Below, one piece after another: positions 1-8,838 of a DNA stretch of 64,000 nt. Position numbers and translations under genes: made by a program. The stretch covers positions 11,236,501-11,300,500 of the forward strand of contig NZ_CP012673.1 of assembly GCF_002950945.1 (NCBI RefSeq), given 5' to 3'. Within the stretch, counting starts at the first letter, position 1. Every line of letters begins with the position of its first letter. This DNA comes from Sorangium cellulosum. GTDB taxonomy: Bacteria; Myxococcota_A; Polyangia; Polyangiales; Polyangiaceae. Below the pieces are notes generated by a model. The model was not told the origin of the DNA. It saw only the letters and a list, made by a program, of their open reading frames with translations, and did no database searches.

Positions 1-2
1 AA

Positions 3-19
3 GGGAGGGCTCCCCTCCC
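3..19. other. GC-rich hairpin at window edge
   Basis: A perfect 7-bp stem (GGGAGGG / CCCTCCC) with a CTC loop starts at base 3. It lies about 130 bases upstream of rpsF and may be the terminator of a gene to the left of the window or part of the rpsF leader. No T-run follows, so termination is only a possibility. Bases 20-148 hold no gene that I can see and presumably carry the rpsF promoter. Confidence 0.3.
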
Positions 20-148
20 CCCGACGCAGAAACCCTGAGCCTCGCCGGAGCCAGCGCGCCGAGCTCGCCCATGCGCCGCTCGACGCGCTGCTCCTTTCCT
101 CGCTCCGGGGCACCGCCCCGGGGCCATTGGCCGAGAGGGAATCACTGA

Positions 149-688
149 ATGAGCCGACAGGTAACGGCGCCCGGGCGCGCCAGAGAGTACGAGACCATCT
201 ACATCCTGCGACCTGACATCGACGCCGACGGCGCCGAGCGGATCGGGTCGCGCCTCGCCGAGGTCGTCAGCCGCGAGGCCGGCCGGCTGACCAAGGTCGA
301 GACGTGGGGGCGCCGCCGCCTCGCGTACGACATCGCGAAGCACCGCCGCGGCGTGTACGTGTACCTGAAGTACCTCGGGGGCGGGAAGGTCGTCGCCGAG
401 ATCGAGCGCAACCTGCGCCTGGCCGACGGCGTGCTGAAGTACCAGACGGTGCTCGTGCGCAACGACGTCGAGGCCCAGGGCGTCACGATCGCGGACGAGG
501 ACGTGAAGTTCGAGCGCCTGGAGCTCGCCCCGCTCGAGGACGACCGCGACGACTCGCGCGAGCGTCAGCTCGGCCTGATCGAGCCCGAGCGGCGCGTCGA
601 TCGGAGCTCCGAGGCCGCCCCGGCGGGCGACATCGATGAGGCCGAAGAGGTCGAGGCAGAAGGCGCCACCGACGAGGAGGAGAGCTGA
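149..688 (+). CDS. rpsF: 30S ribosomal protein S6
   Basis: Primary rRNA-binding protein of the 30S platform that forms a heterodimer with S18. The first ~105 residues show the ferredoxin-like S6 fold, with YETIYILRPD near the start, WGRRRLAYDI in the middle and a KYQTVLVR strand. At 179 aa it is much longer than the usual 95-135 aa: the last ~65 residues are an acidic Asp/Glu-rich tail ending EEES, common in some deltaproteobacterial S6 proteins. A GAGAGGGAA ribosome-binding stretch precedes the ATG. It opens the rpsF-rpsR-rplI operon, with 3 bases between its stop and the rpsR start, so translation is probably coupled. Confidence 0.97.
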   Translation: MSRQVTAPGRAREYETIYILRPDIDADGAERIGSRLAEVVSREAGRLTKVETWGRRRLAYDIAKHRRGVYVYLKYLGGGKVVAEIERNLRLADGVLKYQTVLVRNDVEAQGVTIADEDVKFERLELAPLEDDRDDSRERQLGLIEPERRVDRSSEAAPAGDIDEAEEVEAEGATDEEES

Positions 689-691
689 TCC

Positions 692-1012
692 ATGAACGGC
701 CGCAACAACGACATGGGCCGCAACGGCGGCTCTGACTACGACGATCGCGACTTCGGGCGCACGCCCGACCTGAACGCGGACGCCCCCGGGCGCCGCCGCA
801 CCGGCCGGAAGCGCGTCTGCCGCTACTGCGCGGACAAGGCCCTGGTCATCGACTACAAGGACCCGCAGGCGCTCAAGTACTTCATCTCGGAGCGCGGCAA
901 GGTCGTCCCGCGCCGCATCAGCGGCAACTGCGCGCGCCACCAGCGCAAGGTGACGCTCTCGATCAAGCGCGCGCGCAACATCGCGCTCTTGCCGTTCACC
1001 GTGACGGCGTAG
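692..1012 (+). CDS. rpsR: 30S ribosomal protein S18
   Basis: Small-subunit platform protein that pairs with S6. The conserved core runs from about residue 42 ([16 protein letters not shown]) through [14 protein letters not shown] to the [17 protein letters not shown] end typical of S18. Four candidate Zn ligands (two Cys in CRYC, then Cys and His in NCARH) suggest the zinc-binding C+ form. The ~35-residue N-terminal extension is rich in Asn, Gly, Asp and Arg and is not part of the conserved fold. A second in-frame ATG lies 6 codons downstream; the first is chosen because it sits 3 bases after rpsF. Confidence 0.96.
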   Translation: MNGRNNDMGRNGGSDYDDRDFGRTPDLNADAPGRRRTGRKRVCRYCADKALVIDYKDPQALKYFISERGKVVPRRISGNCARHQRKVTLSIKRARNIALLPFTVTA

Positions 1013-1022
1013 GAGGTCGATC

Positions 1023-1475
1023 ATGGCAACCCACATCCATGTGGTCCTCACGGAGGACCTCCACAACGTCGGCAAGAGCGGCGAGCTCGTGAAGGTCCGC
1101 CCCGGGTTCGCGCGCAACTATCTCATCCCGCGCGGCCTCGCGGTCGGCGCCACCGCCGAGAACGTCTCGCGCATCGAGCACGAGAAGCGGGTCGCCGAGT
1201 CGCGCGCCTCGAAGACGCGCTCCGAGGCGGAGCAGCTCGCGGGCAAGCTCGGCCAGGTCAAGCTCACCATCAGCCGCCCGGTCGGCGAGGGCGACAAGCT
1301 GTACGGCTCGGTCACGGCGCGCGACATCGAGGAGGCGCTCGCCGCGCAGGGCTTCAGCGTCGACCGGCGCCGCATCGAGACCGACACGATCAAGACGCTC
1401 GGCGCCCACCCCGTCGTGATCCGGCTGGCCCCGTCGATCACGGCCACGGTCGAGGTCACGGTCGCCGCGAAGTAG
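1023..1475 (+). CDS. rplI: 50S ribosomal protein L9
   Basis: Binds 23S rRNA at the base of the L1 stalk and extends to the neighbouring ribosome. The N-domain carries the hallmark GKSGELVKVRPGFARNYLIP signature at residues ~17-38, followed by the long connecting helix and the C-domain (GDKLYGSVTARDIEEAL). The 150-aa length is normal. Start is an ATG preceded by GGAGG. It is the third gene of the rpsF-rpsR-rplI operon; a hairpin overlapping its stop codon probably ends the transcript, so dnaB downstream is likely expressed separately. Confidence 0.97.
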   Translation: MATHIHVVLTEDLHNVGKSGELVKVRPGFARNYLIPRGLAVGATAENVSRIEHEKRVAESRASKTRSEAEQLAGKLGQVKLTISRPVGEGDKLYGSVTARDIEEALAAQGFSVDRRRIETDTIKTLGAHPVVIRLAPSITATVEVTVAAK

Positions 1476-1495
1476 CGCCGGCTCACCCCGGCGCT
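1474..1495 (+). terminator. Hairpin ending the ribosomal operon
   Basis: Perfect 8-bp stem AGCGCCGG / CCGGCGCT with a 6-base loop, starting inside the rplI stop codon. There is no T-tract, as is common in this high-GC genome. It sits in the 24 bases between the convergent rplI and PfkB-family genes and could serve both. Confidence 0.55.
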
Positions 1496-1499
1496 CGCC

Positions 1500-2465
1500 T
1501 CACCCCCGCTTCTTCCTCACCCACGCCCGCGCGACGTCATGCCCGCGCGCCACCGCGCGCAGCATGAGCGCCGCGTCCCCCCACCGCTCGCGGCCCTGCC
1601 ACACGAGGGCCGCCAGCATCCCCGCGCAGAACGCGTCCCCCGCGCCCGTCGGAGCGAGCGCCCGCACCGGGCGCGGCGCGACCGCGCGCTCGCCGTCGGG
1701 GCCGAGCACCAGCGCGTCGCGCGCGCCGTCCGTGACGACCAGCGTCGCCCCGGCGCGCAGGCGCTCGCGCAGCGCGCGCGCGGTCGTCCCCAGCACGGCG
1801 AGATCTCCGGCGCTGCATTTCACGAGGTCCGCCTGCTCGAGGAGCCGGAAGCAGCCGCGCACGCCGGCGCCGCCGTCGCCGGCGGCGGGCAGGCCGCGCG
1901 CGCGGCCGGTCGGCCGCGTGTTCCCAGCGCGCGGCCACATCCGCGGGCGCGCGTTGACGTCCACCGACACCGCGCACCCCTCGCGCCGCGCCCGCGCGGC
2001 GGCCCGCGCGAGCGCGAAGGTCGCGCCGCGCACCGGGGCGATCCCGGTGAAGTGGACGACCCGGGCCTGCCACCGCTCGGGCAGCGCGGCGGCGAGCGCG
2101 CGCGCCTCGAGCTCCCCTTGGCGGTAGCCGACGAAGCGCGCCTCGCCGCGCTCGACCGCCACGAGCACGAGGCCCGTGCGCGCCGCGCCCAGCGCGAGCC
2201 GGCCCACGTCGACGCCGGCGGCGGCGAGCTCGTCCCGGAGCCCGCGGCCCAGCGCGTCATCGCCCAGCGCGGCGCACAGCCCCGACGGCACGCCGAGCCG
2301 GGCGAGCGCCGTCGCGGTGTTCACCGCGCCGCCTCCCGGCACCCGACGCAGCAATTTCGCCCGCTCGAGGGGAATGCCCGCGGGCGCGTGGAGATCCCAC
2401 AGCGCTTCACCGACGCAGACGACCTCGGTGGGCGCACTCCTTGTTTGACGCGTTTTGTGATCCAC
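1500..2465 (-). CDS. PfkB-family carbohydrate kinase
   Basis: ATP-dependent sugar kinase of the ribokinase/PfkB family, probably cytosolic and acting on fructose or a related sugar. Visible signatures are VVCVGEALWDLHAP at the N-terminus, the GGGAVNTATALARLG sugar-binding region, VSVDVNARPRMW in the middle and the catalytic GAGDAFCAGML motif with the general-base Asp near the C-terminus. A Gly/Arg/Pro-rich insertion follows the VDVNARP strand. The reading frame stays open to an ATG at 2570, but family homology begins only at the VVCVGEA strand, so a GTG at 2465 is preferred. It lies on the opposite strand between rplI and dnaB, which are usually adjacent, so it looks like an insertion into that cluster. 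Exact substrate unknown. Confidence 0.85.
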   Translation of the reverse strand: MDHKTRQTRSAPTEVVCVGEALWDLHAPAGIPLERAKLLRRVPGGGAVNTATALARLGVPSGLCAALGDDALGRGLRDELAAAGVDVGRLALGAARTGLVLVAVERGEARFVGYRQGELEARALAAALPERWQARVVHFTGIAPVRGATFALARAAARARREGCAVSVDVNARPRMWPRAGNTRPTGRARGLPAAGDGGAGVRGCFRLLEQADLVKCSAGDLAVLGTTARALRERLRAGATLVVTDGARDALVLGPDGERAVAPRPVRALAPTGAGDAFCAGMLAALVWQGRERWGDAALMLRAVARGHDVARAWVRKKRG

Positions 2466-2868
2466 AATGTGCGGCTCCCGTGAGGGGTCCTGGCCGGGCG
2501 CGGAGCGCCATCGCACCTGAGTCAAGCGCGAAGGGAAATAACGATGAGACCGGCGTTGCCCGATTTCCATGGCTCGAGCCGGGCAGCGCCTCGCCTCGCA
2601 CCGCGGATCCTCAGCGATTTGGGGGGCGCTCCCCGCAAGCCGTCAGCGGAGCCGCACGCAGAGCCTGCATTGGGATGTTCACCGCACGAACGCTCGCTGC
2701 AATGCAAACAGAAACCCTTCTCAGGGTCGCCCAGGTTCTGATAGACGGAACGCGACCCTGCACCCGACGCCCTGAAGGACCGCTGCGCCTTCGGGGCGTC
2801 GCCCATTTCGGCGCCTGTGGAAAAGCTCGGGGCGAGATGGGGGGAATCGGTGGGGAGGAGATGCACGG
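2466..2868. other. Intergenic region upstream of PfkB kinase and dnaB
   Basis: About 400 bases between two divergent genes. Overlapping open frames in this stretch have no recognisable protein features. It presumably carries both promoters; no clear -10/-35 pair could be assigned. Confidence 0.4.
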
Positions 2869-4371
2869 ATGATGAGAATGATGGAGCGGCGCGGACAGCG
2901 GCCGCAGAGGATCGAGCCTCCCATCGTCGCAGGACGCGTCCCGCCGCACGATCTGGACGCGGAGGCGGCGGTGCTCTCAGCCATCCTGCTGCACCGCGAC
3001 GCGCTCGACCGGGTGCTCGAGATCCTGAAGGCGGAGCATTTTTACAGCGAGGCGAACAGCCGCATCTACGAGGCCACGCAGGAGCTCGCGGCCTCCGGCA
3101 CGCCCATTGACATCGTCTCGGTCGCGTCGTGGCTGCGCGATCGCGAGCGCCTCGCGCAGGTGGGCGGCGCCGCGTACCTGGCGCAGCTCGCGGACGCGAC
3201 GCCGGCGGTCGCGCACGTCGCCGCGCACGCGCGGGTCGTGTACGAGAAGTGGCGCGTGCGCCAGCTCATCGCGACGTGCCAGCGCGTCGCGGCCGAGGGC
3301 TACGGCGACGTCGGGGTGGTGCAGGACTTCATCGACGGCGCGGAGCAGGCGGTCTACCAGCTCGCGCGCACGCCGCAGGGGACGTCGACCCAGCCGATCG
3401 CGCAGGTGCTCAAGGCCGCCTTCGAGCAGATCACCGCGGCCGCGGAGCGCGGCGACCGGATCACCGGCATCTCGACCGGCTACGAGAAGCTCGACGCCAA
3501 GACGGCCGGCCTGCACGACGGCGACCTCTCGATCATCGCGGCCCGCCCCGGCATGGGCAAGACGTCGTTCGTCCTCAACCTCGCCGTGAACGTGGCGTCG
3601 CCGCGCACGGTGAGCTCCCCCGGCCCGGACGAGGCGGGGCACGGCGTCGAGCGGCACGAGCCCGGCTTCGGCGCCGCCATCTTCTCGCTCGAGATGCCGC
3701 GCGAGCAGCTCGCGACCCGTATGGTCTGCTGCGAGGGGCGCGTCGATCTCGGCCGACTGCGCCAGGGCTTCCTGCAGCCCGACGACTGGCGCCGCCTGAC
3801 CGAGGCGGCGTCCTTCCTGTCCACGCTCCCCATCTGGGTCGACGACACGCCGGCGATCACGCTGCTCGAGCTGCGCGCCAAGGTGCGGCGCATCCAGGCC
3901 GAGTACGATCGGCCCCCCGCGAACGGCAGCGCGGGGCGGCGCGTCGGGCTGGTCGTCATCGACTACCTGCAGCTCATGAAGGGCCGGGACGGCGTGAACA
4001 GCCGCGAGCAGGAGATCAGCGAGATCTCCCGCGGGCTGAAGCAGCTGGCGAAGGAGCTCAAGGTGGCGGTCATCGCGCTCTCACAGCTGAACCGCGCGGT
4101 CGAGACGCGCACCACCAAGGACAAGCGCCCTCAGCTCTCCGACCTCCGCGAGTCGGGCGCGATCGAGCAGGACGCCGACAACATCATGTTCATCTACCGC
4201 GACGAGTACTACAACCCGGAGACGACCAACCATAAGGGCATCGCGGAGATCATCGTCGCCAAGCAGCGCAACGGGCCGACGGGCAAGGTGCTCACGCGGT
4301 TCACCGCCTCGTGCACGCGGTTCGACAACCTCGCGCCCGGCGACTACCCGGAGATGGTCGACGACGAGTGA
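2869..4371 (+). CDS. dnaB: Replicative DNA helicase DnaB
   Basis: Hexameric 5'-3' helicase that unwinds DNA at the replication fork and loads primase. The N-terminal DnaB domain spans residues ~20-125 (PPHDLDAEAAVLSAILL), followed by a linker and the RecA-like C-domain with Walker A ARPGMGKTSF, FSLEMPREQLATRM (H1a region), Walker B VVIDYLQLM, SQLNRAVETR and the DLRESGAIEQDADNI motif. At 500 aa it is slightly long because of a Pro/Gly/Glu-rich insertion of ~20 residues after Walker A, before FSLEM. No intein is evident. GGAGGAG lies about 9 bases before the chosen ATG. Its place beside rplI is conserved in many bacteria. Confidence 0.97.
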   Translation: MMRMMERRGQRPQRIEPPIVAGRVPPHDLDAEAAVLSAILLHRDALDRVLEILKAEHFYSEANSRIYEATQELAASGTPIDIVSVASWLRDRERLAQVGGAAYLAQLADATPAVAHVAAHARVVYEKWRVRQLIATCQRVAAEGYGDVGVVQDFIDGAEQAVYQLARTPQGTSTQPIAQVLKAAFEQITAAAERGDRITGISTGYEKLDAKTAGLHDGDLSIIAARPGMGKTSFVLNLAVNVASPRTVSSPGPDEAGHGVERHEPGFGAAIFSLEMPREQLATRMVCCEGRVDLGRLRQGFLQPDDWRRLTEAASFLSTLPIWVDDTPAITLLELRAKVRRIQAEYDRPPANGSAGRRVGLVVIDYLQLMKGRDGVNSREQEISEISRGLKQLAKELKVAVIALSQLNRAVETRTTKDKRPQLSDLRESGAIEQDADNIMFIYRDEYYNPETTNHKGIAEIIVAKQRNGPTGKVLTRFTASCTRFDNLAPGDYPEMVDDE

Positions 4372-4508
4372 TCGCGCGGTCGGCACACGCCGGCCGCTCG
4401 GTCCGGGGGAGATCCGCGCCGATCGGCGAGGCGTTCACCGTCCGCCGCGCGATCGGCGTCTGCCTGGGGCTCGCCTCCCTGCTCGTGCTCGCCACCGAGC
4501 GCGCCTGA
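4368..4508 (+). CDS. Possible small hydrophobic protein overlapping the dnaB stop
   Basis: A 46-codon frame begins with GTG overlapping the dnaB TGA (GTGA), a common translational-coupling arrangement. The C-terminal half has a short hydrophobic run (IGVCLGLASLLVLA). There is no recognised family and the composition could be chance in such GC-rich DNA, so the call is tentative. Confidence 0.22.
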   Translation: MIARSAHAGRSVRGRSAPIGEAFTVRRAIGVCLGLASLLVLATERA

Positions 4509-4546
4509 CCCAAGCGGCGCGGCGGTCGCGCATCGGAACAGGACCG

Positions 4547-7375
4547 ATGATCCACTCGCCCGAGAGGCCCCTCCGTCCCCGCCCCGGCCGGGCGCGCGCG
4601 CGCTGCGCCGCGCAGAGCGCGCTGCGCCGCGCAGCCTACGTCGGCCTCGCGGCGCTCTCGCTCGCCGCGTCGACCTGCGCGCCGCCCCTGCAGAACGGCA
4701 GCGTCGTCGTGTCCTCCGGCGCGGCCGAGCGCCTCGGCATGCTCTGCCGCTGGGGCCATGGCGGCGGGGAGCAGGGAGAGCTCTGCCCGGCGGCCGAAGG
4801 CGCGGCGCGCCCGGCGCGCGTCCGGCGGATCACGGCGCCCGCGGACGCGCTCACCGGCCCGCTCGCGGTCGGCCGTCCGGGCGACTACGTGCTCGAGAAC
4901 GACGAGATCGCCGTGGTGGTCGAGCAGCTGGGCCCCGGGACGGGCCTCGCCGAGAGCGGCGGCCACCTCATCGACGCGGCGGACGCGCGCGCGCGGCGCG
5001 ACGAGCTCGGGCAGCTCGTCCCGCGGCTCGGCGCGCCGCCGCGGCAGGTGATCTACCGCGACATCACGACGGGCGCCGGCGAGGGCGGCGCCGCCTGGAT
5101 CGAGGCGCGCGGCGAGGTGCGCGGGCGCGAGCTCGCCGGCGGCGCGCTCTCGGTCACCACCCGCTACACGCTCGGGCCGCGCGACCGGGCGGTCGTGCTC
5201 ACGACGTCGCTCCGGAACGACGGCGATCGCCCGGTCGAGGCGCTCGACCTCGGCGACGTCGTCCACTGGGGCGGGGCGGAGCACGTCGCGCCCGGCATGG
5301 GGCCGGGGCTCCGCGGTGAGCACGAGGCGCCGTACGTCGCCGGAATCGGGAGCGACGTCGCGTACGTGCTCGCCCCGACGGACGGCGCGACGATGCGCAC
5401 GCGGAGCGGCGCGGGCTTCAGCGACGCGACGTTCGCCCGGCAGGCCGCGCTGCCGCCCGGCGGGCGGGTCGAGTACCAGCGGCTCCTCGCGGTCGCGCCC
5501 CGCGGAGACTCGCTCGCCGCCGCGACGGAGCTCTTCTTCCTCGCCGGGGGCGCGCCCGGCGGCGTCGCGCTCGAGCTCGTGGACGCCCGCGGCGCGCCGC
5601 TCCGCCCGATCGCCGGCAAGGCCACGCTGACGCCGATCGCCGAGGAGGGCGCCGCGCCGGCCACCGGCGCGCTCGATCTGTGGTTGCGGACCGGCGAGGG
5701 CGAGCCGCTCGCCGCCGAGGCGCCGCCCGGCCTCTACCTCGTCGGCTTCGAAGGGAGCGGCCGCCGCGCGCTGGGCAGCGCGAGGGTCCGGATCCGCGCC
5801 GGCGAGATCGCCCCCGCGCGGCTCACGCTCTCCGGCGCCGGCCGGCTCGACGTCCGGGTGCAGGAGCGCGGCGCCTCCGCGCCCGTCGAGGACGAGGATC
5901 TCTCCGTTCCGCTCACGCCGGCGAAGGTCAACCTCTTCGACGCCACGACGGGCAGGGCCGTATCGCCGCCCCACTTCACGCTCACGGGCGAGCTCCAGCT
6001 CTCCCTGCCCCCGGGGCGGATCCGGGTCGTCGCCTCGCGCGGCCCCGAATACGCGCTCGCCGAGGCGACGGTCGACGTCGCCGACGGCACGAGGTCGCAG
6101 ATCGATCTCACGCTCGAGCGGGTGGTCGACACGTCGGGCTACATCGCCTGCGACCTCCGGCAGCACACCGCGCAGAGCGCCGATGCGGGCGTCGACGCGG
6201 CCGCGCGGATCGTGTCGAACGTGGTGGAGGGCGTGGAGTGCGCGGTGACGAGCGATCACAACCTCGCCGCCGATCTCCGGCGGGACGTCACCTCCCTGCG
6301 GCTCGAGGCGCAGCTGCGCATGCTCCCGGGCGTGGAGCTCACGAGTGGCCGGAGCGGCGCCGGGATCGGGAGCCTCAGCGTGTTCCCGCTCGGCGCAGAG
6401 GCGGCCGCGCCCCGCGAGGGCGCGCTGCGGTGGGTCGACGAGACCGCGGGCGAGATCCTCCGCGAGGTGCGCGCGCTCCCCGGCGAGCGCGTCGTCCAGG
6501 TGAGCCGGCACCACGGCGGCGGCTCCCCGCTGCACGCGTCCGGATCGCCGCCGAGCGGGCCCGACCAGCGAGCGCCGCCGAGCGCGCCCGACCAGGGCCC
6601 GAGCCTGCTCGCGCAGATCGTCGGAGACGGCGCCGGCGTCGATGCCGTCGAGGTCTGGACCGGGCGCGAGGGTGCCGCGCGGGACCGCGCGCTCGAGGAG
6701 CTCTGGGCGCTGCTGCGCGCGTCCCGCCCGGTCACGCCGACGGCGACCAGCGACACCCACGGCTTGCACGGCGCGGAGGCGGGTTACCCGCGCACGTACA
6801 TCGCCGTCGCCGGCGATGATCCGGGCCGGCTCGACGTGGGCGACCTCGTCGCGGGCCTGCGGCGCCGGCGCGACGTCGTGATCACGAACGGGCCGTTCGT
6901 GACGATGCGCCTCGGCGACACGCGCCAGGGCGGCGTCGCCTCGACGCGGCGCGGGTCCCGCGGCGGGCCGCTGTCGCTCACGATCCGCGTCGAGCGCGCC
7001 CCCTGGGTCGACGCGCGCGAGCTCCACGTGCTCGTCGGCGGCGTCGCGACCGGCGCGCCGATCCCCCTGGAAGGCGCGCGCACCACCGCCGCGGGCGCGC
7101 TGCTCGACGAGATCGCGATCCCCGTCGTGCTCGGCGCCGGCCGGAAGCCGAGCCACGTTGCCGCCGCCGGCGAGCCCCGGCCCGGGAAGAGCGCGCCCCG
7201 GGCGCTCTTCCTGGCCGAGGACACCTTCGTGGTCGCGATCGTCCGGGGGCACCGCCCCCTCGAGCCGGTGCTCGCCGGCGAGCCGGACGAGATCCTCCCG
7301 TTCGCGATGACCGCGCCGCTCTGGATCGACGCCGACGGCGACGGGCGTTCTCTCGGCCGCGCCGCGGCGCCGTGA
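4547..7375 (+). CDS. CehA/McbA-family (PHP-like) secreted metallohydrolase homologue
   Basis: 942-aa exported protein with an N-terminal hydrophobic signal segment at residues ~27-43 ending ...AASTCAPP; the lipobox is poor, so lipidation is uncertain. Residues ~75-500 resemble beta-sandwich domains. From about residue 530 there is a PHP/CehA-type domain: YIACDLRQHTAQSADAG, then TSDHN, HHGGG and SDTHG. In PHP enzymes the first motif is DLHxH; here it reads DLRQH, so the first metal-binding His is Arg and activity is doubtful or altered. The start ATG is preceded by an AGGACCG stretch. It stands alone after dnaB. A 200-bp stretch (6904-7107) recurs as a fragment at 9636-9839. Confidence 0.75.
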   Translation: MIHSPERPLRPRPGRARARCAAQSALRRAAYVGLAALSLAASTCAPPLQNGSVVVSSGAAERLGMLCRWGHGGGEQGELCPAAEGAARPARVRRITAPADALTGPLAVGRPGDYVLENDEIAVVVEQLGPGTGLAESGGHLIDAADARARRDELGQLVPRLGAPPRQVIYRDITTGAGEGGAAWIEARGEVRGRELAGGALSVTTRYTLGPRDRAVVLTTSLRNDGDRPVEALDLGDVVHWGGAEHVAPGMGPGLRGEHEAPYVAGIGSDVAYVLAPTDGATMRTRSGAGFSDATFARQAALPPGGRVEYQRLLAVAPRGDSLAAATELFFLAGGAPGGVALELVDARGAPLRPIAGKATLTPIAEEGAAPATGALDLWLRTGEGEPLAAEAPPGLYLVGFEGSGRRALGSARVRIRAGEIAPARLTLSGAGRLDVRVQERGASAPVEDEDLSVPLTPAKVNLFDATTGRAVSPPHFTLTGELQLSLPPGRIRVVASRGPEYALAEATVDVADGTRSQIDLTLERVVDTSGYIACDLRQHTAQSADAGVDAAARIVSNVVEGVECAVTSDHNLAADLRRDVTSLRLEAQLRMLPGVELTSGRSGAGIGSLSVFPLGAEAAAPREGALRWVDETAGEILREVRALPGERVVQVSRHHGGGSPLHASGSPPSGPDQRAPPSAPDQGPSLLAQIVGDGAGVDAVEVWTGREGAARDRALEELWALLRASRPVTPTATSDTHGLHGAEAGYPRTYIAVAGDDPGRLDVGDLVAGLRRRRDVVITNGPFVTMRLGDTRQGGVASTRRGSRGGPLSLTIRVERAPWVDARELHVLVGGVATGAPIPLEGARTTAAGALLDEIAIPVVLGAGRKPSHVAAAGEPRPGKSAPRALFLAEDTFVVAIVRGHRPLEPVLAGEPDEILPFAMTAPLWIDADGDGRSLGRAAAP

Positions 7376-7815
7376 GCGCGGCGGGCTCCGTGGCGCGCCC
7401 GGCACGGCGGCGCGGCCACGACGGCGGGGGATGAATCCTCGCAGGCGAGGCCGACTTCAGGCCTGGCAGGCGCACGGCTTCGCCGGCCCCTGCGCGCGCG
7501 TCGGTCCAGCGCGAGAGGATGCTCCGCCGACGTCGCCCTCCGCCGCGCGGTAGCGTCCTCCTCCGGACGTACCGGGTGCGATCGCCCCGAGCTGGCGGAT
7601 CTGGCGGCGCGCGTGGCGGCCGCCAGGTCCCGGAGCGCGGCAGGGCTACGAAATCCGGCAAAAAAGCCCAGGCACGTCGCTCGCACAGAGCGCCTCCCGA
7701 CACGCCGCGAGGTCCGACCTCGCGCTGGACTCGCCGTTGCGGGACAGCGCGCAGGCCCGGAGGCGGCGTGATGGCTCGAGCCGACGCCGCGCGTCGTGCT
7801 CGGATGGAGACACAC
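7376..7815. other. Intergenic, no gene seen
   Basis: About 440 bases between the CehA-like gene and a small lipoprotein gene. Open frames here are Arg/Pro-rich and look like shadows; no RNA gene or repeat is recognised. It probably holds the promoter of the gene at 7816. Confidence 0.35.
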
Positions 7816-8388
7816 ATGCTGGTTCATCGCTCCTTGTCCATGATGTTCTTCGTGTCCATGCTTCTCCCTGTCCTCGCGTTCGGCTGCTCTGCCGCGCACG
7901 GCGCCGCCCCGCAGGCACAGGACAGCGCCGCTCCGGAGCAGGAGGCAGCCGGGGCTCCGGCCGGCTCGACCGGCGCGAAGCGCTTCGTCGACGCCGAGTC
8001 GTATTTCACGAGCTCGGCCGAGCTCGACGCCTGGTACGGGCTGCTCCGCGAGCTGTACGACGATTTCGACGTCCTGTGCGGCGACACCTTCTGCGGAGGC
8101 GAGTACACCAACTACAAGCCGCTTCGACTCCGTTGCTCCGTCGAGGAGCACGCTGGGACGATAGGCAGCTGCGTGTGGGTCCTCGCGGCGAGCAACGAGG
8201 AGATCGTGCCTTCCACGGGCGAGGTGGAGGTGGACGCCAGGTCCTTCCTCTGCGAGATGCCCGTCGCCCCGGAGACCCCCGTGGTCGACCTCGTGGAGGC
8301 GCTCTCGGCGTCGAGAGCCCGGGCGATCAACACCGCGCTCCCCGGAACGGACAGGTCGCTTTACGACGGCCTCGTCGAGTGCCTCTGA
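7816..8388 (+). CDS. Small secreted lipoprotein, unknown function
   Basis: 190-aa protein with a classical lipoprotein signal: a short basic N-terminus, a hydrophobic stretch MMFFVSMLLPVLAF and lipobox LAFGC. After an Ala/Pro/Glu-rich linker, residues ~50-190 form a compact domain with several Cys (VLCGDTFCGG, LRCSV, SCVWV, FLCEM, VECL) that could pair as disulfides outside the cytoplasm. The frame extends upstream to 7519, but the ATG at 7816 is preferred because GGAG lies 6 bases before it and the signal peptide then begins at the N-terminus. No known family recognised. Confidence 0.6.
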   Translation: MLVHRSLSMMFFVSMLLPVLAFGCSAAHGAAPQAQDSAAPEQEAAGAPAGSTGAKRFVDAESYFTSSAELDAWYGLLRELYDDFDVLCGDTFCGGEYTNYKPLRLRCSVEEHAGTIGSCVWVLAASNEEIVPSTGEVEVDARSFLCEMPVAPETPVVDLVEALSASRARAINTALPGTDRSLYDGLVECL

Positions 8389-8838
8389 CGACCCGCCCGG
8401 CACCGGCCCCGATGCGCGTCGAGCCGCGCTGGCTCGCCAGGGCCGCCGGTCGAGGCCGCCGGTAGCCTCCCGGGAGAGTTGAAATTCAGACCGGAGGCCC
8501 GGCGAGGTCCTCCGCGAGAAGACCGGATCGAGCCAGGCAGCCGGGGGCTGGCGCAGCGTCAGGCGCGACGAGGAGCGACGACGCGATGCGCCTGCCCTCG
8601 GCTGCCTGGCGACGGGAGGCGCTGGCACCCGCGTCGCGAGCCCGCCGCACCTATCGCCCCTTTCGGCAGCTGTGGGCCTCAATACACCCGAATCACGAAC
8701 TCAACGAAATCGTATCCGCAGCAGACTCTTCGCCTCTCTTAGCATGGTCACTCACCGCGGCGCCGAGCGCCCAGCGACCTGGGTATGGCCGGGTCGCGCG
8801 ACAGGCGCTCTGGCCGACACGCGGCCCCTGGAGGGAAT
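8389..8838. other. Intergenic with a long inverted repeat
   Basis: A 16-base arm (8533-8548, CCAGGCAGCCGGGGGC) pairs with 8594-8609 at 15 of 16 positions across a 45-base loop, and the loop itself contains AGGCGC and GCGCCT that can pair. The element lies between the small lipoprotein gene and the nuclease gene. It could be a terminator, an mRNA leader structure or a small structured RNA; the sequence alone does not decide. No protein gene is supported here. Confidence 0.4.

Noticed and set aside
4301-7405. 1034-codon reverse-strand open frame opposite the CehA-like gene
   Set aside because: It is an Arg/Gly/Pro/Ala-rich antisense shadow caused by high third-position GC; the + strand frame has a signal peptide and recognisable motifs.
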